From Amycolatopsis pithecellobii (lineage in GTDB: Bacteria > Actinomycetota > Actinomycetes > Mycobacteriales > Pseudonocardiaceae), in contig NZ_WMBA01000035.1 of NCBI RefSeq assembly GCF_009707865.1, positions 1 to 64,000 of the forward strand: DNA of 64,000 bases. Direction: 5' to 3'. Made by a program: the position numbers and the translations under genes. Positions 50,247 to 59,630 of this stretch are shown piece by piece. Positions within the stretch are counted from its first letter, which is position 1. Each line of letters begins with the position of its first letter. The notes beneath the pieces are model-generated. The model was not told where the DNA came from and ran no database searches. It saw only the letters and a list, made by a program, of their open reading frames with translations.

Positions 50247-51173
50247 TCAGAGGTTCGCGGCCAGCGTCGCTATGCGTTCGCGCAGCCAGTGGTGCGCAGG
50301 ATCGTTATGGAATACCGGGTGCCAGTACATCGTCTCGACGAGTGGTTGCAGCGGCACCGGGGGTTCGAGGATTTTCAGTTCGCGCCGCAGTGGCGACGTG
50401 CGCACCAGGCGTTCGTGGACGAAGGCGAACAGCGAGGTGCCCGGCAGCAGGAACGGGACGAGGACAAAGCTCAACGTCGAGAGCGCGACGTTCGGCCGGA
50501 TGCCCAGCCGGTCGAGCTGGATGTCGACGAAGGCCGCGCCGCCCGGCGCGGCGTTGTAGCGCACGTAGCGCAGCCGCTCGAGCTGATCGCGGTCCAGCAC
50601 CTCGCCGGTGACCTCGCGGTGCTGGTTCCAGACGGCAGCGATGTAGCGGTCGGTGAACAGTGCCCGCTGCGGGAACCGCCGCAGGTCCGGGGTAGCCAAT
50701 TCGCCAGGCATGATCACCAGGTCGACCTGCGCGTGGTCAAGCTCGGCCGCGGTCGCTCCACTGACCGGGGCCACGTTGACGGCGACGTGCGGCGCCTCGG
50801 CGTAAAGCCGCTCGAGTAGCGGCCGGAGCAGGATCACCGTCACATAGTCGCTGGCGACGACGGTGAAGGTGTGGGTGTCCACCGCCGCGTCGAAGTGCGG
50901 CTTCGTGACGAGCAACTGCTCGAGGCCGGTGAGCGCGACATGGACCGGTTCGACCAGCGACTGCGCCACCGGGGTCAGCTCGTGGACGCGGCCGTTGCGG
51001 ACGAGCAGCGGATCGTCGAACATCCGGCGGAGCCGGGCCAAAGCCGCGCTCATCGCCGGCTGTCCGATGCCGATTGACTCGGCAGCGCGCGTGACGTGGC
51101 GGTGTTCGAGCAGCGCGTTGAGCGGCACCACCAGGTTGAGGTCCGCGCGTCGTAGGGTGGCCGAGACATCCAT
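50247..51173 (-). CDS. LysR-family regulator (NodD/LinR-like branch)
   Basis: 308 residues from ATG 51173 (MDVSATLRRADLNLVVPLNA). HTH: LEHRHVTRAAESIGIGQPAM, SAALARLRRMFDDPLLVRNG, the 'DPLLVR' being typical of NodD/NahR/LinR-type LysR regulators. Effector domain to the end. Divergent from the monooxygenase/dioxygenase operon with a near-perfect LysR operator between, so it most likely activates that operon and the FAH gene behind it. Confidence 0.9.
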   Translation of the reverse strand: MDVSATLRRADLNLVVPLNALLEHRHVTRAAESIGIGQPAMSAALARLRRMFDDPLLVRNGRVHELTPVAQSLVEPVHVALTGLEQLLVTKPHFDAAVDTHTFTVVASDYVTVILLRPLLERLYAEAPHVAVNVAPVSGATAAELDHAQVDLVIMPGELATPDLRRFPQRALFTDRYIAAVWNQHREVTGEVLDRDQLERLRYVRYNAAPGGAAFVDIQLDRLGIRPNVALSTLSFVLVPFLLPGTSLFAFVHERLVRTSPLRRELKILEPPVPLQPLVETMYWHPVFHNDPAHHWLRERIATLAANL

Positions 51174-51196
51174 GCGCGCATCCTGCCAGAACACCG

Positions 51197-51225
51197 GCTC
51201 GTTATCGACACCGTCGATAACGAGC
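51197..51225. promoter_or_regulatory. LysR operator palindrome
   Basis: Perfect inverted repeat with 13-bp arms (GCTCGTTATCGAC and its complement) around ACC. Contains the ATC-N9-GAT LysR box. It is placed 24 bp upstream of the LysR start and about 90 bp upstream of the monooxygenase start. Confidence 0.75.
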
Positions 51226-51312
51226 ATCGCCAAGATTGGCTGGTTCAGGCTGTGCGACCCGTCCTAGCGTAATTCCGATGGCACCACTCCGTAACGGTGC
51301 GAGGAGGCAGCG

Positions 51313-52458
51313 GTGAAGGTTCTCGTAGTGGGTGGCGGCATCGGTGGCCTGGGAGCCGCGATTGCATTGGCCGACCGCGGTGTCGAAGTCGATGTCGTCG
51401 AAAAAAAGGCGAGTTTCTCCGTCTACGGCGTGGGCATCAACGTGCCCGCGAACGGCCTGCGTGCGCTGCGTTCGCTGGGGCTGCTGGATGAGGTGCTCTC
51501 GGCCGGCTTCCAGTTCGGCCATGCCGACTTCTACGACGGCGACGGCGAGTTCATCGTGCATGTGCCGAGCGCACCCGACCCAGATGTCCCGGCCAACAAC
51601 GCGCTCTCGCGGGTCGACCTGCACCGCGCGCTGATCGGTGCGACGGAGCGGCGTCGCGTGAAGATCCACTACGGCACCACGGTCCAGTCCTTCAACGACC
51701 GGGGCGACCTCGTCGATGTACGACTCAGCGACGGCCGCAGCGAGCGCTACGACCTGGTCGCCGCGTTTGACGGCATCCATTCGCCCACACGGCGCCGGCT
51801 ATTCGGGCCGAAGTACGACGCGACCTACACCGGGTTCGGTGTCTTCCGGATCACCCTGCCACGCCCGGCCGACATCATCGGGATCCGCGTGTACCAAGCG
51901 CCCGGAGCCAAAGCCGGTTTCTGCCCACTCAGCGCCGAGACGATGTACATGTTCCTCGTGACCGGCGATCCCGCGGGCACTGTCCACAACCCCGCGCGGT
52001 TCCAGGAGATCTTGCGCGAGCGGATGACCCGATTCGCTGACGACTCGCTGCCCGGGCAGGTCCGCGACGGCCTCGGCGCCGGCTCGGCCGCCATAGTGTG
52101 GAGCCCGATCTCCGACATCACGCTCCCACTGCCGTGGTTCCGTGGCCGGGTCGGCGTGCTCGGCGACGCCGCCCACGCCTGCGCACCGCACACGTCGCAG
52201 GGCGCAGCGATGGCGCTCGAGGACGCCGTCGTGCTGGCTGAGGAACTGACCGGGCAGGAAAGCGTCGAGGAGCGGCTCGAGCGCTTCCAGCAGCGCCGGT
52301 ACCCGCGCGTGAAGCTGGTGCAGGACCTTTCCTACGCGATTCTCGCCGCCGAGATGAGTATCGACGAGACCAATCGCCGTGACGCGTACGCGGGGATGCG
52401 CAAGCACCTGCCTGCACAGTCCCAGCAGACCGACCGGATGCTCAACGCGCCGGCCTGA
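51313..52458 (+). CDS. FAD-dependent monooxygenase (salicylate hydroxylase-like)
   Basis: 381 residues, GTG 51313 behind GAGGAGG. Group A flavoprotein: VVGGGIGGLGAAIALADRGV at the N-terminus, NALSRVDLHRALIGA, DLVAAFDGIHSPTRRRLFGP (DG motif near 155) and VGVLGDAAHACAPHTSQGAA (FAD/ribityl motif near 280). The short form lacking a C-terminal thioredoxin domain is that of salicylate/6-hydroxynicotinate hydroxylases. Followed after 22 bp by the extradiol dioxygenase, so it likely generates the catechol substrate, perhaps with decarboxylation. Confidence 0.92.
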   Translation: MKVLVVGGGIGGLGAAIALADRGVEVDVVEKKASFSVYGVGINVPANGLRALRSLGLLDEVLSAGFQFGHADFYDGDGEFIVHVPSAPDPDVPANNALSRVDLHRALIGATERRRVKIHYGTTVQSFNDRGDLVDVRLSDGRSERYDLVAAFDGIHSPTRRRLFGPKYDATYTGFGVFRITLPRPADIIGIRVYQAPGAKAGFCPLSAETMYMFLVTGDPAGTVHNPARFQEILRERMTRFADDSLPGQVRDGLGAGSAAIVWSPISDITLPLPWFRGRVGVLGDAAHACAPHTSQGAAMALEDAVVLAEELTGQESVEERLERFQQRRYPRVKLVQDLSYAILAAEMSIDETNRRDAYAGMRKHLPAQSQQTDRMLNAPA

Positions 52459-52480
52459 CCCCACCCAATCGGAGGCCCTC

Positions 52481-53512
52481 ATGACAGTCACGTCCGGCGC
52501 ACCAGTCGACGTCGCCGTTCCGTCGCCGCTGGCCGAACCGCCGCTCCCGCCGCCCGCCCCCCAAAGCGGCGAAGCGCCGTCCGTACGCGCCGCCCGTTCG
52601 CCGATCACCCACCTGCGCTACGTCGCGCTCGCCACCGAGAACCTGCGTTCGACGGTCGCCTTCTACGAGGGCATCTGGGGACTTTACCCGGTCGCGAGCG
52701 ACGGTGACGTCGTTTTCCTCGGTGCGGTCGGCAGCCCCGAGCCCTTCGTGATCCGGGTCCGGGCCGCGACCGAGCGGCGGACGGACATCATTGGTTTCGG
52801 GGCGCGGTCGCTCGCGGCCGTGGACGAGCTGGCCGCCACGCTCGCGCGTGACGGTGTGCGCCTGGCGTCAGAGCCAGGCGTGCTCGTCACGCCAGGCGGC
52901 GGTTACGGGTTCCGGTTCTTCGACCCGGAGGGTCGGCTGATCGAGGTGTCGGCGGAGGTCGCCGACAAGCCCTACCGCGAACTCGAGGAGCGCGAGTCTG
53001 TGCCGCAGCGGCTCAGCCACGTCGTGCTCAACAGCACCAACGTCGCCGGGGCGATGGCCTTCTACGAGAGCTACCTCGGATTACGGCTGTCGGACTGGCT
53101 CGAGGACCGAATGTGCTTCCTGCGCTGCTCGGAAAACCACCACAGCCTGGCGATCACGCATGCGCCGCACATCGGTCTGAACCACGTGTCCTTCGAGATG
53201 CGCGGGCTCGACGAGTACATGCGCGGCACCGGCCGGATGATGCGCCACGGGCACGAGCCGCTGTGGGGACCGGGCCGGCACAGCTCGGGCGACAACGTCT
53301 ATTCCTACTTCGCCGCCCCGGATGACGTCGTGGTCGAGTACACGACCGCGCTGGAGCAAATCCCGGATGAGGACAGCTGGGTGCCGCGCGTGTGGCCGGC
53401 GACGCCCGACTACGCCGACCGGTGGGGCACGGCCGGTCCGGGCGAGGACCTGTTCGCCCTCTGGCACCGGACCCCGCCAGATGCCGGACTGTGGACGCCG
53501 ACCCCGATCTGA
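52481..53512 (+). CDS. two-domain VOC extradiol dioxygenase
   Basis: 343 residues from ATG 52481 with GGAGG upstream. A disordered N-terminal extension rich in Pro and Ala (SPLAEPPLPPPAPQ) precedes two VOC domains (about 45-150 and 170-300). Iron ligands: His in PQRLSHVVLNSTNV, His in IGLNHVSFEMRG and Glu in DDVVVEYTTALE. The second domain is the catalytic one. It cleaves the catechol made by the upstream monooxygenase. Only distantly similar to the other extradiol enzyme at 22283-23215 by eye, so a different substrate is likely. Confidence 0.88.
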   Translation: MTVTSGAPVDVAVPSPLAEPPLPPPAPQSGEAPSVRAARSPITHLRYVALATENLRSTVAFYEGIWGLYPVASDGDVVFLGAVGSPEPFVIRVRAATERRTDIIGFGARSLAAVDELAATLARDGVRLASEPGVLVTPGGGYGFRFFDPEGRLIEVSAEVADKPYRELEERESVPQRLSHVVLNSTNVAGAMAFYESYLGLRLSDWLEDRMCFLRCSENHHSLAITHAPHIGLNHVSFEMRGLDEYMRGTGRMMRHGHEPLWGPGRHSSGDNVYSYFAAPDDVVVEYTTALEQIPDEDSWVPRVWPATPDYADRWGTAGPGEDLFALWHRTPPDAGLWTPTPI

Positions 53513-53559
53513 CCGATCACGTCCCAAGCAGCAACCCATCTTCGCTGGCCGGTCATACG

Positions 53560-54147
53560 AACCAATCTCGAACCGGATCGCATCGGTGACACGATCTTGG
53601 AGCTGACTCCAGCGGTGATCGTTCCGGCGCCTCGCGGCTCTGATGGCGGCCCGTCGGGCCGCGGTCGCGGACTCGTCGGACTCGTCGACGTGCCCGTCCT
53701 GGTCGATCACCACGCCGTACAGATCGCTGGCAGCGGCAGAGCCGACCAGACCATCACGCACGTCGACCAAGACGCTCGACACTGCCAGAACATGGAGAAC
53801 ACCTCGCCGGGGGCGACATACGTCTGCCCGTAACAGGGCTGCACTTCCGGGTTCCCGTCGAACTCGTCGAGCGAGACCGGCATGACCCCGTTTGCGAGCA
53901 TCGTCGTGACGTCCGCGTCGCGGGTGATGACTTCGCGACCGCTGTTGCCCGGATATCCGCCCGCCAGGCCGTTGTTCTGGCTGATGGCTTTGCCGGCGGA
54001 CGCGAGGACGAGACCGACGGGCAGCGAGGGGCCGTGCGGCGTGATCCCCACGGAAGCGCTCACGCCACCCCGGTGCCGTCCCGGACCACCGGAATCGATC
54101 TGCTTCCCAAAGCACGCCGGACACCACCCACCCGCCACCCGACTCAC
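53560..54147 (-). pseudogene. hydantoinase B/oxoprolinase family, C-terminal remnant
   Basis: The minus strand reads GGPGRHRGGVSASVGITPHG, then NNGLAGGYPGNSGREVITRD and EFDGNPEVQPCYGQTYVAPG (with EVFSMFWQ), the C-terminal glycine-rich segment of HyuB/acetone-carboxylase-type subunits. After WQ the frame shifts and continues DVRDGLVGSAAASDLYGVVI and ATAARRAAIRAAR. About four fifths of the gene is missing upstream. Relic of an ATP-dependent hydantoin/lactam hydrolase or carboxylase. Confidence 0.75.
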
Positions 54148-54171
54148 ACAGGCGTCACCAACTTTACGGCC

Positions 54172-55713
54172 TCATACGTTCAGCTCTTCGCGCAAAGCAC
54201 GCTTGTCGATCTTTCCGAGCGCGGTGCGCGGGAGATGGTCGCGAACCACGACCTGTTTGGGGGCCTGCACGCTGCCCAAGAGGGACTTGCACATCTGGAT
54301 GATGCCGTCGCTGTCTGCCGCCTCGCCGGCGCGCATCACCACGACCGCGGTGACGCGCTCCCCCCAGTAGTCATCACGGAGGCCGACCACGGCGCATTCG
54401 AGCACGTCCGGCCGGGACAGGATCGCGGCCTCCACCTCGGCGGAGTAGACGTTGAAGCCGCCGCTGATGATCACGTCCTTCTTGCGGTCGACGATGTAGA
54501 AGTACCCGTCGTCGTCGACGTAACCGATGTCACCGGTGTGATGCCACTGGTGCTCGTGAGCCTCGGTCGTCGCGACGGTGTTGTCGAAGTAGCCTGGCGA
54601 GACGAGCCTGCCGCGCGCGACGAGTTCTCCCCGCTCACCGGTGCCGAGTAGTCGTCCGTCGTCGGCCATCACCGCGACGTGCGACTGCATAGTGGCGACG
54701 CCACAGCTGCCCAGCCGCTCAGGATGGACGCCGGCCGCGGCCTCCGCGATCACCTCCGGCGCAAGCCAGGTGAGGAGATTCGGTGCCTCGGTCTGCCCCC
54801 AACAGGACGCCAGGCACGGTCCAATACGCTTCACGCCCTCACGGAGTTTCTCCGGTGCGACCGGTGCGGCGGAGACGAGCAGCATCTGCAGGCTGCTGAG
54901 ATCACGACGATCGAGGTCCGGGTGGTCCAGCATCGCGTAGTACGCGGTGGGCGGGAGGAACATGTGCGTCACGTGCTCACGCTCGATGGCGGCCAAGGTC
55001 TCCCCCGCGTCGAAGCGCTCGTGGACGACGATTGTCGCTCCGAGGGCCGACAGCATCGCCGCGGTCATTCCGGCACCATGCGTCAACGGCGCGACCGCCA
55101 AGTTCACGAGTTTCCCGCGCTGCGGAAAGCATTGCGCGCCAGCCTCGAACGCCGTCGCGAACACCTGGTTCGTGAGGACAACGGCCTTCGAACGCCCGGT
55201 CGTTCCCCCCGTCCCCACGATGGCCGCCACCGCGTTCGGGGCGCCGAATGGATCGCCCAGATCGGGCGCGGGCTCGTCGTGTCCGAGGGCCAGGAACTGC
55301 TCGAGCGAGAGGTCGCCGGCGTTCTCCCGATCGAAGCACACGAACCGCCGCACAGGTGAGACGCGACGGATCTGCTCCACCGTCGCCGTCATCGACGAAT
55401 GGTAGAAGATCCACCTCGTCCCCACGTGCCCCACCAGGTCGACGTGCGCCGCCGCCTTCTTCGTTGTGGTGAGCGGCGTCCACACGCCGCCGGCGCGCCA
55501 GAGACCGAGCATAGCGAGGAACACCAACGGATGATTCGGTGCCAGAAGACCGACGCCGTCTCCCGGGCCCATACCGTCGGCGTGCAGCGCCGCCGCGAAG
55601 CGCTCGGAGAAGGCCTTACCCTCGGCGTAGGTGTACCGAACGTCGTGTCCGGCGACGAGGTCCGCGGACGGAGACCTCAGAACGCACTTGTCGAAGTACT
55701 CGATGACCCTCAT
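54172..55713 (-). CDS. acyl-CoA synthetase (AMP-forming)
   Basis: 513 residues, ATG 55713. ANL superfamily: A3 motif VGTGGTTGRSKAVVLTNQV (about residue 170), SCWGQTEAPNLL (A5), the HHTGDIGYVDDDGYFYIVDR hinge, KKDVIISGGFNVYSAEVEAA (A8) and LPRTALGKIDKRALREE (A10 catalytic Lys). Activates a carboxylic (probably aromatic or ring-opened) acid to its CoA ester. The thiolase-like protein and SDR upstream suggest beta-oxidation-style processing. Last gene of the long minus-strand run. Confidence 0.92.
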   Translation of the reverse strand: MRVIEYFDKCVLRSPSADLVAGHDVRYTYAEGKAFSERFAAALHADGMGPGDGVGLLAPNHPLVFLAMLGLWRAGGVWTPLTTTKKAAAHVDLVGHVGTRWIFYHSSMTATVEQIRRVSPVRRFVCFDRENAGDLSLEQFLALGHDEPAPDLGDPFGAPNAVAAIVGTGGTTGRSKAVVLTNQVFATAFEAGAQCFPQRGKLVNLAVAPLTHGAGMTAAMLSALGATIVVHERFDAGETLAAIEREHVTHMFLPPTAYYAMLDHPDLDRRDLSSLQMLLVSAAPVAPEKLREGVKRIGPCLASCWGQTEAPNLLTWLAPEVIAEAAAGVHPERLGSCGVATMQSHVAVMADDGRLLGTGERGELVARGRLVSPGYFDNTVATTEAHEHQWHHTGDIGYVDDDGYFYIVDRKKDVIISGGFNVYSAEVEAAILSRPDVLECAVVGLRDDYWGERVTAVVVMRAGEAADSDGIIQMCKSLLGSVQAPKQVVVRDHLPRTALGKIDKRALREELNV

Positions 55714-55836
55714 TGGCCATACCTTTCTCGTCGGCTGCGGTCCTCGCCTGCGGATTGCAGGCCCGCGACGGAGATCAGTGGCGTATGCCGCGCGATCAAC
55801 GCGAAGATCTTCACGGGATTGGGACCGGCATTCATG

Positions 55837-57093
55837 TCACGCGGTCGACAGGATCGTCACGCAACACGCGGCTTCCTCGAGACCCATGATCCCGCCGCCG
55901 TTCTCGATCAAGCCGGTGCGCGCGCCGGTGACCTGGCGGGGCCCGGCCTCACCGCGGAGCTGCACGACGATCTCGTGCGTCATCGACACGCCTGTCGCGC
56001 CGATGGGGTGTCCTTTGGACACCAGCCCTCCGGACGTGTTGATCGGGATCGAGCCACCGAGCGCCGTCTCCTGCGCCTCTGCGAAGGCTCCACCATCGCC
56101 GACGTCGCAGAAGCGCATCATCTCGCATTGGTAGATCTCGCCGAAGGACGTCGCGTCGTGCAACTCGGCGACATCGATGTCGGCCGGAACGATCCCCGCC
56201 CGTGCGTAAGCACGATCAGCAGCCATCCGGCTGAGACCGAGATCCTCGGGACGGCGGTGAATGCCGCTCGTCATCGCCGTGCCGGCCACGCGTACCGCGC
56301 GCGCCCGGACCTGCGGCGCGCAGCCGTCGAGGAAGTCGGCCGAGCACACGAGAATCGCGGCCGCGCCGTCACCGATCGGGGCGCACATCGCGCGTGTCAA
56401 CGGCGGCGACACGAGCCGGTCTTCAAGCACGTCGTCCACGGTCATCGCGAAGCGGTACTGCGCACGCTCGTTGTCGATCGCGAAGTTGTGGTTCTTGGCG
56501 GCGACCACCGCCAGTTGCCGCTCCGTCATGCCGAACCGATGCGTGTACGCGAGAGCCTGTGCGGCGTAGGTGTCCATGAACATTGACCGATCAGCCCCGG
56601 TCTGGAGGCGTCGCCCCAACGGCCGCAGCAGGTCGTTGTAGCACGCGATCGTCCGCTCCGGCGCGAAGCTGTTCTCGCCTGCTCTGAACATCTGGAACGT
56701 CTCGGCGGACGAGGCATGGGGCAAGAACGTCTTCTCCACCCCGATGGCCAGCGACAGCTCGCATTCCCCGCTACGGATGTCCTTGATCGCTCCGTGTAGG
56801 GCCATGGACCCGGTGGCACAGCCACCCTCCACGTTGACGATCGGCAATCGCCGGGCGAGCACGCCCTCCTCCTCGAGGGGCACCAAGCAGAAGTGCCCAC
56901 GCGTGCTGTGCTGCCCCCAGAAGTCCATCAGCACGTTTCCGAACCACGCCGACCCGATCTCCTGCCCGATGTCCGGGACTCCCGCGTCCTCGATCGCGCC
57001 GACGACGGCGGCACGGGTGAGGTCGAGGAACGAGTCGGCCGGCTTGCGGCCGATGGTCGTTGACCAACTTCCGATGATGAAGACTTCATCCAT
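55837..57093 (-). CDS. thiolase-like/lipid-transfer (SCP2-type) acetyltransferase
   Basis: 418 residues from ATG 57093 (MDEVFIIGSWSTTIGRKPAD). Thiolase fold: IVNVEGGCATGSMALHGAIK with the candidate nucleophilic Cys (about residue 90), VAELHDATSFGEIYQCEMMR, and NTSGGLVSKGHPIGATGVSM with the catalytic His (about 365). The GHPIGATG motif and C-terminal IENGGGIMG are typical of SCP-x/steroid-side-chain thiolases and aldolase partners. It may act in CoA-dependent chain cleavage with the ligase downstream. 10 bp after the SDR stop. Confidence 0.87.
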   Translation of the reverse strand: MDEVFIIGSWSTTIGRKPADSFLDLTRAAVVGAIEDAGVPDIGQEIGSAWFGNVLMDFWGQHSTRGHFCLVPLEEEGVLARRLPIVNVEGGCATGSMALHGAIKDIRSGECELSLAIGVEKTFLPHASSAETFQMFRAGENSFAPERTIACYNDLLRPLGRRLQTGADRSMFMDTYAAQALAYTHRFGMTERQLAVVAAKNHNFAIDNERAQYRFAMTVDDVLEDRLVSPPLTRAMCAPIGDGAAAILVCSADFLDGCAPQVRARAVRVAGTAMTSGIHRRPEDLGLSRMAADRAYARAGIVPADIDVAELHDATSFGEIYQCEMMRFCDVGDGGAFAEAQETALGGSIPINTSGGLVSKGHPIGATGVSMTHEIVVQLRGEAGPRQVTGARTGLIENGGGIMGLEEAACCVTILSTA

Positions 57094-57103
57094 CAGCCGC
57101 CCC

Positions 57104-57937
57104 CTAGACGAACAGCATGCCGTCGTCGACACTCAGCGACTGACCGGTCATGTGGGCCGATTCCGGCGACGCCAGATAGACCGCGAGATGCCCGATCTGC
57201 TCGACCGGGGTCAACCGGCGGCTCGGGACGCGGGCCATGATGCCGGCGCGAATCTCGTCCTCGGACACGCCGCGAAGCGCGGCCTGGTCGCGGAAGAGCT
57301 GGTCGACCAACTCGGTGTCGACAAGACCGGGGCAGATCGCGTTGACCGTAACCCCGGAACCTGCCCATTCGAGCGCGGTGCATCGCGTCATGCCGACGAG
57401 CCCGTGCTTGGACATGTTGTACGCGCACTGGTTGAACGACGCCCACTTGCCGGCCGTCGAGGCCACGTTGATGATGCGGCCGTAGCCGCGGTCGAGCATG
57501 CCCGGAGCGGTGGCCTGGGTCAGGTGGAGCGCGCCGTACAGGTTGACCTCCATCGTCCGGCGCACGTCCTCGATCTCGTAGTCGAGGAATCTCTTGGGGA
57601 TATAGGTCGCGGCGTTGTTGACCAGGACATCGATCGGGCCGAGGGCCTCGGCGATCGACACGGCCGCCGCGAAGCACGCGTCCCGGTCGCTCACGTCCAG
57701 TACCACTGTGTGGACCTTTTGACCGTGGGCCGCGATCTGCATCGACGCCGACTCCAACGTTTCTGCCCGGGTCGCCACCACACCGACAGCGGCGCCTTCC
57801 CGGGCGAATGCGTCGGCGATACCGAGGCCAATGCCTCGGCTCCCACCCGTGACGACGGTGGTAAGGCCTGCCAGGCGCCCTCTCTGAGCTTCTCGAGGCC
57901 CGCGCATTGCGGTCGTTGGATCGGAGATCACAAGCAT
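57104..57937 (-). CDS. short-chain dehydrogenase/reductase
   Basis: 277 residues, ATG 57937. TGGSRGIGLGIADAFAREGA (cofactor), DVLVNNAATYIPKRFLDYEI, catalytic Ser in RIINVASTAGKWASFNQ, YNMSK Tyr/Lys pair and HMTGQSLSVDDGMLFV at the C-terminus. The pattern with 'CPGLVDTELVD' resembles hydroxyacyl-CoA or diol dehydrogenases. Operon partner of the thiolase-like gene (10 bp). Confidence 0.92.
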   Translation of the reverse strand: MLVISDPTTAMRGPREAQRGRLAGLTTVVTGGSRGIGLGIADAFAREGAAVGVVATRAETLESASMQIAAHGQKVHTVVLDVSDRDACFAAAVSIAEALGPIDVLVNNAATYIPKRFLDYEIEDVRRTMEVNLYGALHLTQATAPGMLDRGYGRIINVASTAGKWASFNQCAYNMSKHGLVGMTRCTALEWAGSGVTVNAICPGLVDTELVDQLFRDQAALRGVSEDEIRAGIMARVPSRRLTPVEQIGHLAVYLASPESAHMTGQSLSVDDGMLFV

Positions 57938-58009
57938 TGTCCCTTCAGTTGAACGCGGTCGTCGTCGGCGGCGGCCGCCTCGCCATCGCCGTACGGATCA
58001 TTAACGGGC

Positions 58010-59392
58010 TCACCCGCCCAGCAACTCGCCGAACGCCGAGAGCACCGCCACGGCCTGTGCGTCGGCGGCTGCGGACACGCCGAGCATGGCGAACCAGCCA
58101 TGGATCAGGCCGGGCCCTGGCAGGTGGCGCACCGGCACCCCGGCGACGGCGAGCCGTGCGGCGTAGGCGTCGCCCTCGTCGCGCAGCGGGTCGAACTGCG
58201 CCGTCGCGACGACGGCGGGCGGCGCGCCGGCCACGTCGGTGTCCAGCAGCGCCAGCGACGCGTCGGCCGATGTGCCCGAGCGGTACCAGCCGTTGAAAGC
58301 CTCCAGTTCAGTCCGGGTCAGGAGGTAGCCCTCGCCGTTGGCCTGCACGGACGGCTGCGATAGCGTCGGATCGGTCTGGGGGTAGAGCAACAGCTGGGCG
58401 GCCGGCGCATCGGGGGTGCCACGCACGGCCAGTGCGGCGATGGCGGCCAGGGTCGCGCCCGCGCTGTCGCCCGCGATCCCGGGCACGCGCTGAGGAAACG
58501 TGCGCGCTGACCACGCCAGTCCGGCCAGGGCGTCGTCGACGGCGGCAGGGTGGCGGTGCTCGGGCGCAAGCCGGTAGTCGACCGAGACCACGACCGCGCC
58601 GACCGCGTTGGCCACCCGCCTGCACACCGGGTCGTGCGTATCGAGGTCGCCCACGACGAACCCGCCACCGTGCAGGTAGGTGACGACCCGCCCGCGGTCG
58701 TGCGCCGGGACGTACACGCGCACCGGCAGCTCACCGGCACCGCCCGGGATCCGCTCGTCGCGCACCTCGGCGACGGTCTCCGGGACGAACTCGGGACCGC
58801 GCCGGGCCATCGTCAGCGCGCGGTGTCGCTCCCGCGTCTCCTGCGCCGTCCCGCGCACCAGCGGCATCACGCCCGCCGCGGCGACCCGCGCGAGCACCTC
58901 GGCGAACTGCGGGTCGAGCTGCGGGGCCAGCTGTGGTCCGCGCTGCGCGTCGGGCGCTGCCGCGGTGGTCAGCTGGGCGCAGAGGGCGTCGACCATGTTC
59001 GTGGCACGAGCCAGCCCGAGGTGGTCGATGTAGTCCCGCGACTCGACGATCAGCCCATCGCGGATCCGGAAGACGATGATGTTCGGCGCGGACCAGCCTC
59101 CGTCGCCGCGGTAGATGAACTCGCCGATGACGACCTCGGGGTCGGCAGTGTGGTGGACACGTATGTCCTCGATGCGAAGGCCCGGCAACCCGGCCTGCCC
59201 TGCTGCGGCGAAGTGCTGGCGAAGTGCTTCGCGGCTGAGCAACGGGGTGTCGCCGAGCGGGGCCAGCGGGTGTCGCACGTTGGTTTCTTCGGCGTAGAAC
59301 CCGGCCAGTTCGTCGACCTGACTTTGGTCACCGTTCTGCAGCCGGACAGCGGCGTCGAGCATGGCACGGAATGTCTCTTCGGGGGTATGCAT
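58010..59392 (-). CDS. SnoaL-like domain fused to an HSL-family alpha/beta hydrolase
   Basis: 460 residues from ATG 59392 behind AGAAGGACAACC. Residues about 1-130 are an NTF2/SnoaL-like domain (ETFRAMLDAAVRLQNGDQSQ, VIGEFIYRGDGGWSAPNIIV, FRIRDGLIVESRDYIDH). After a linker rich in Ala/Pro/Gln (QRGPQLAPQLDPQ), residues about 165-460 are a hormone-sensitive-lipase-type hydrolase: oxyanion HGGGFVVGDLDTHD, nucleophile in PGIAGDSAGATLAAIAAL, acid in ATAQFDPLRDEGDAYA and His in LPGPGLIHGWFAMLG. Both domains look complete. The fusion is unusual. The SnoaL part may be a substrate-preparing isomerase/hydratase. Confidence 0.85.
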   Translation of the reverse strand: MHTPEETFRAMLDAAVRLQNGDQSQVDELAGFYAEETNVRHPLAPLGDTPLLSREALRQHFAAAGQAGLPGLRIEDIRVHHTADPEVVIGEFIYRGDGGWSAPNIIVFRIRDGLIVESRDYIDHLGLARATNMVDALCAQLTTAAAPDAQRGPQLAPQLDPQFAEVLARVAAAGVMPLVRGTAQETRERHRALTMARRGPEFVPETVAEVRDERIPGGAGELPVRVYVPAHDRGRVVTYLHGGGFVVGDLDTHDPVCRRVANAVGAVVVSVDYRLAPEHRHPAAVDDALAGLAWSARTFPQRVPGIAGDSAGATLAAIAALAVRGTPDAPAAQLLLYPQTDPTLSQPSVQANGEGYLLTRTELEAFNGWYRSGTSADASLALLDTDVAGAPPAVVATAQFDPLRDEGDAYAARLAVAGVPVRHLPGPGLIHGWFAMLGVSAAADAQAVAVLSAFGELLGG

Positions 59393-59630
59393 GATGGTTG
59401 TCCTTCTAGCCAAAGCGGATTGTTTGCACGGGATCGCCGGAGCGATCACCGGGCACCGCATAGAGGATGATGAAGGTCACCGTGAAGGTTGCCCAGATGA
59501 CCATGAGGGCCAACGCCAGGCGCCGAGCGGCATATAGCCGGCTCGCGGCGAAGCGGGACGTAGTCGATCAAGTGGATCGGGGAAGAAGCTCCGCATCGGT
59601 GACAGCGGCGGTGCGCCGAGCGACAGGCGT

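Noticed and set aside
49308-50819. 503-codon plus-strand frame
   Set aside because: Antisense shadow of the FAH and LysR genes, which have clear family motifs.
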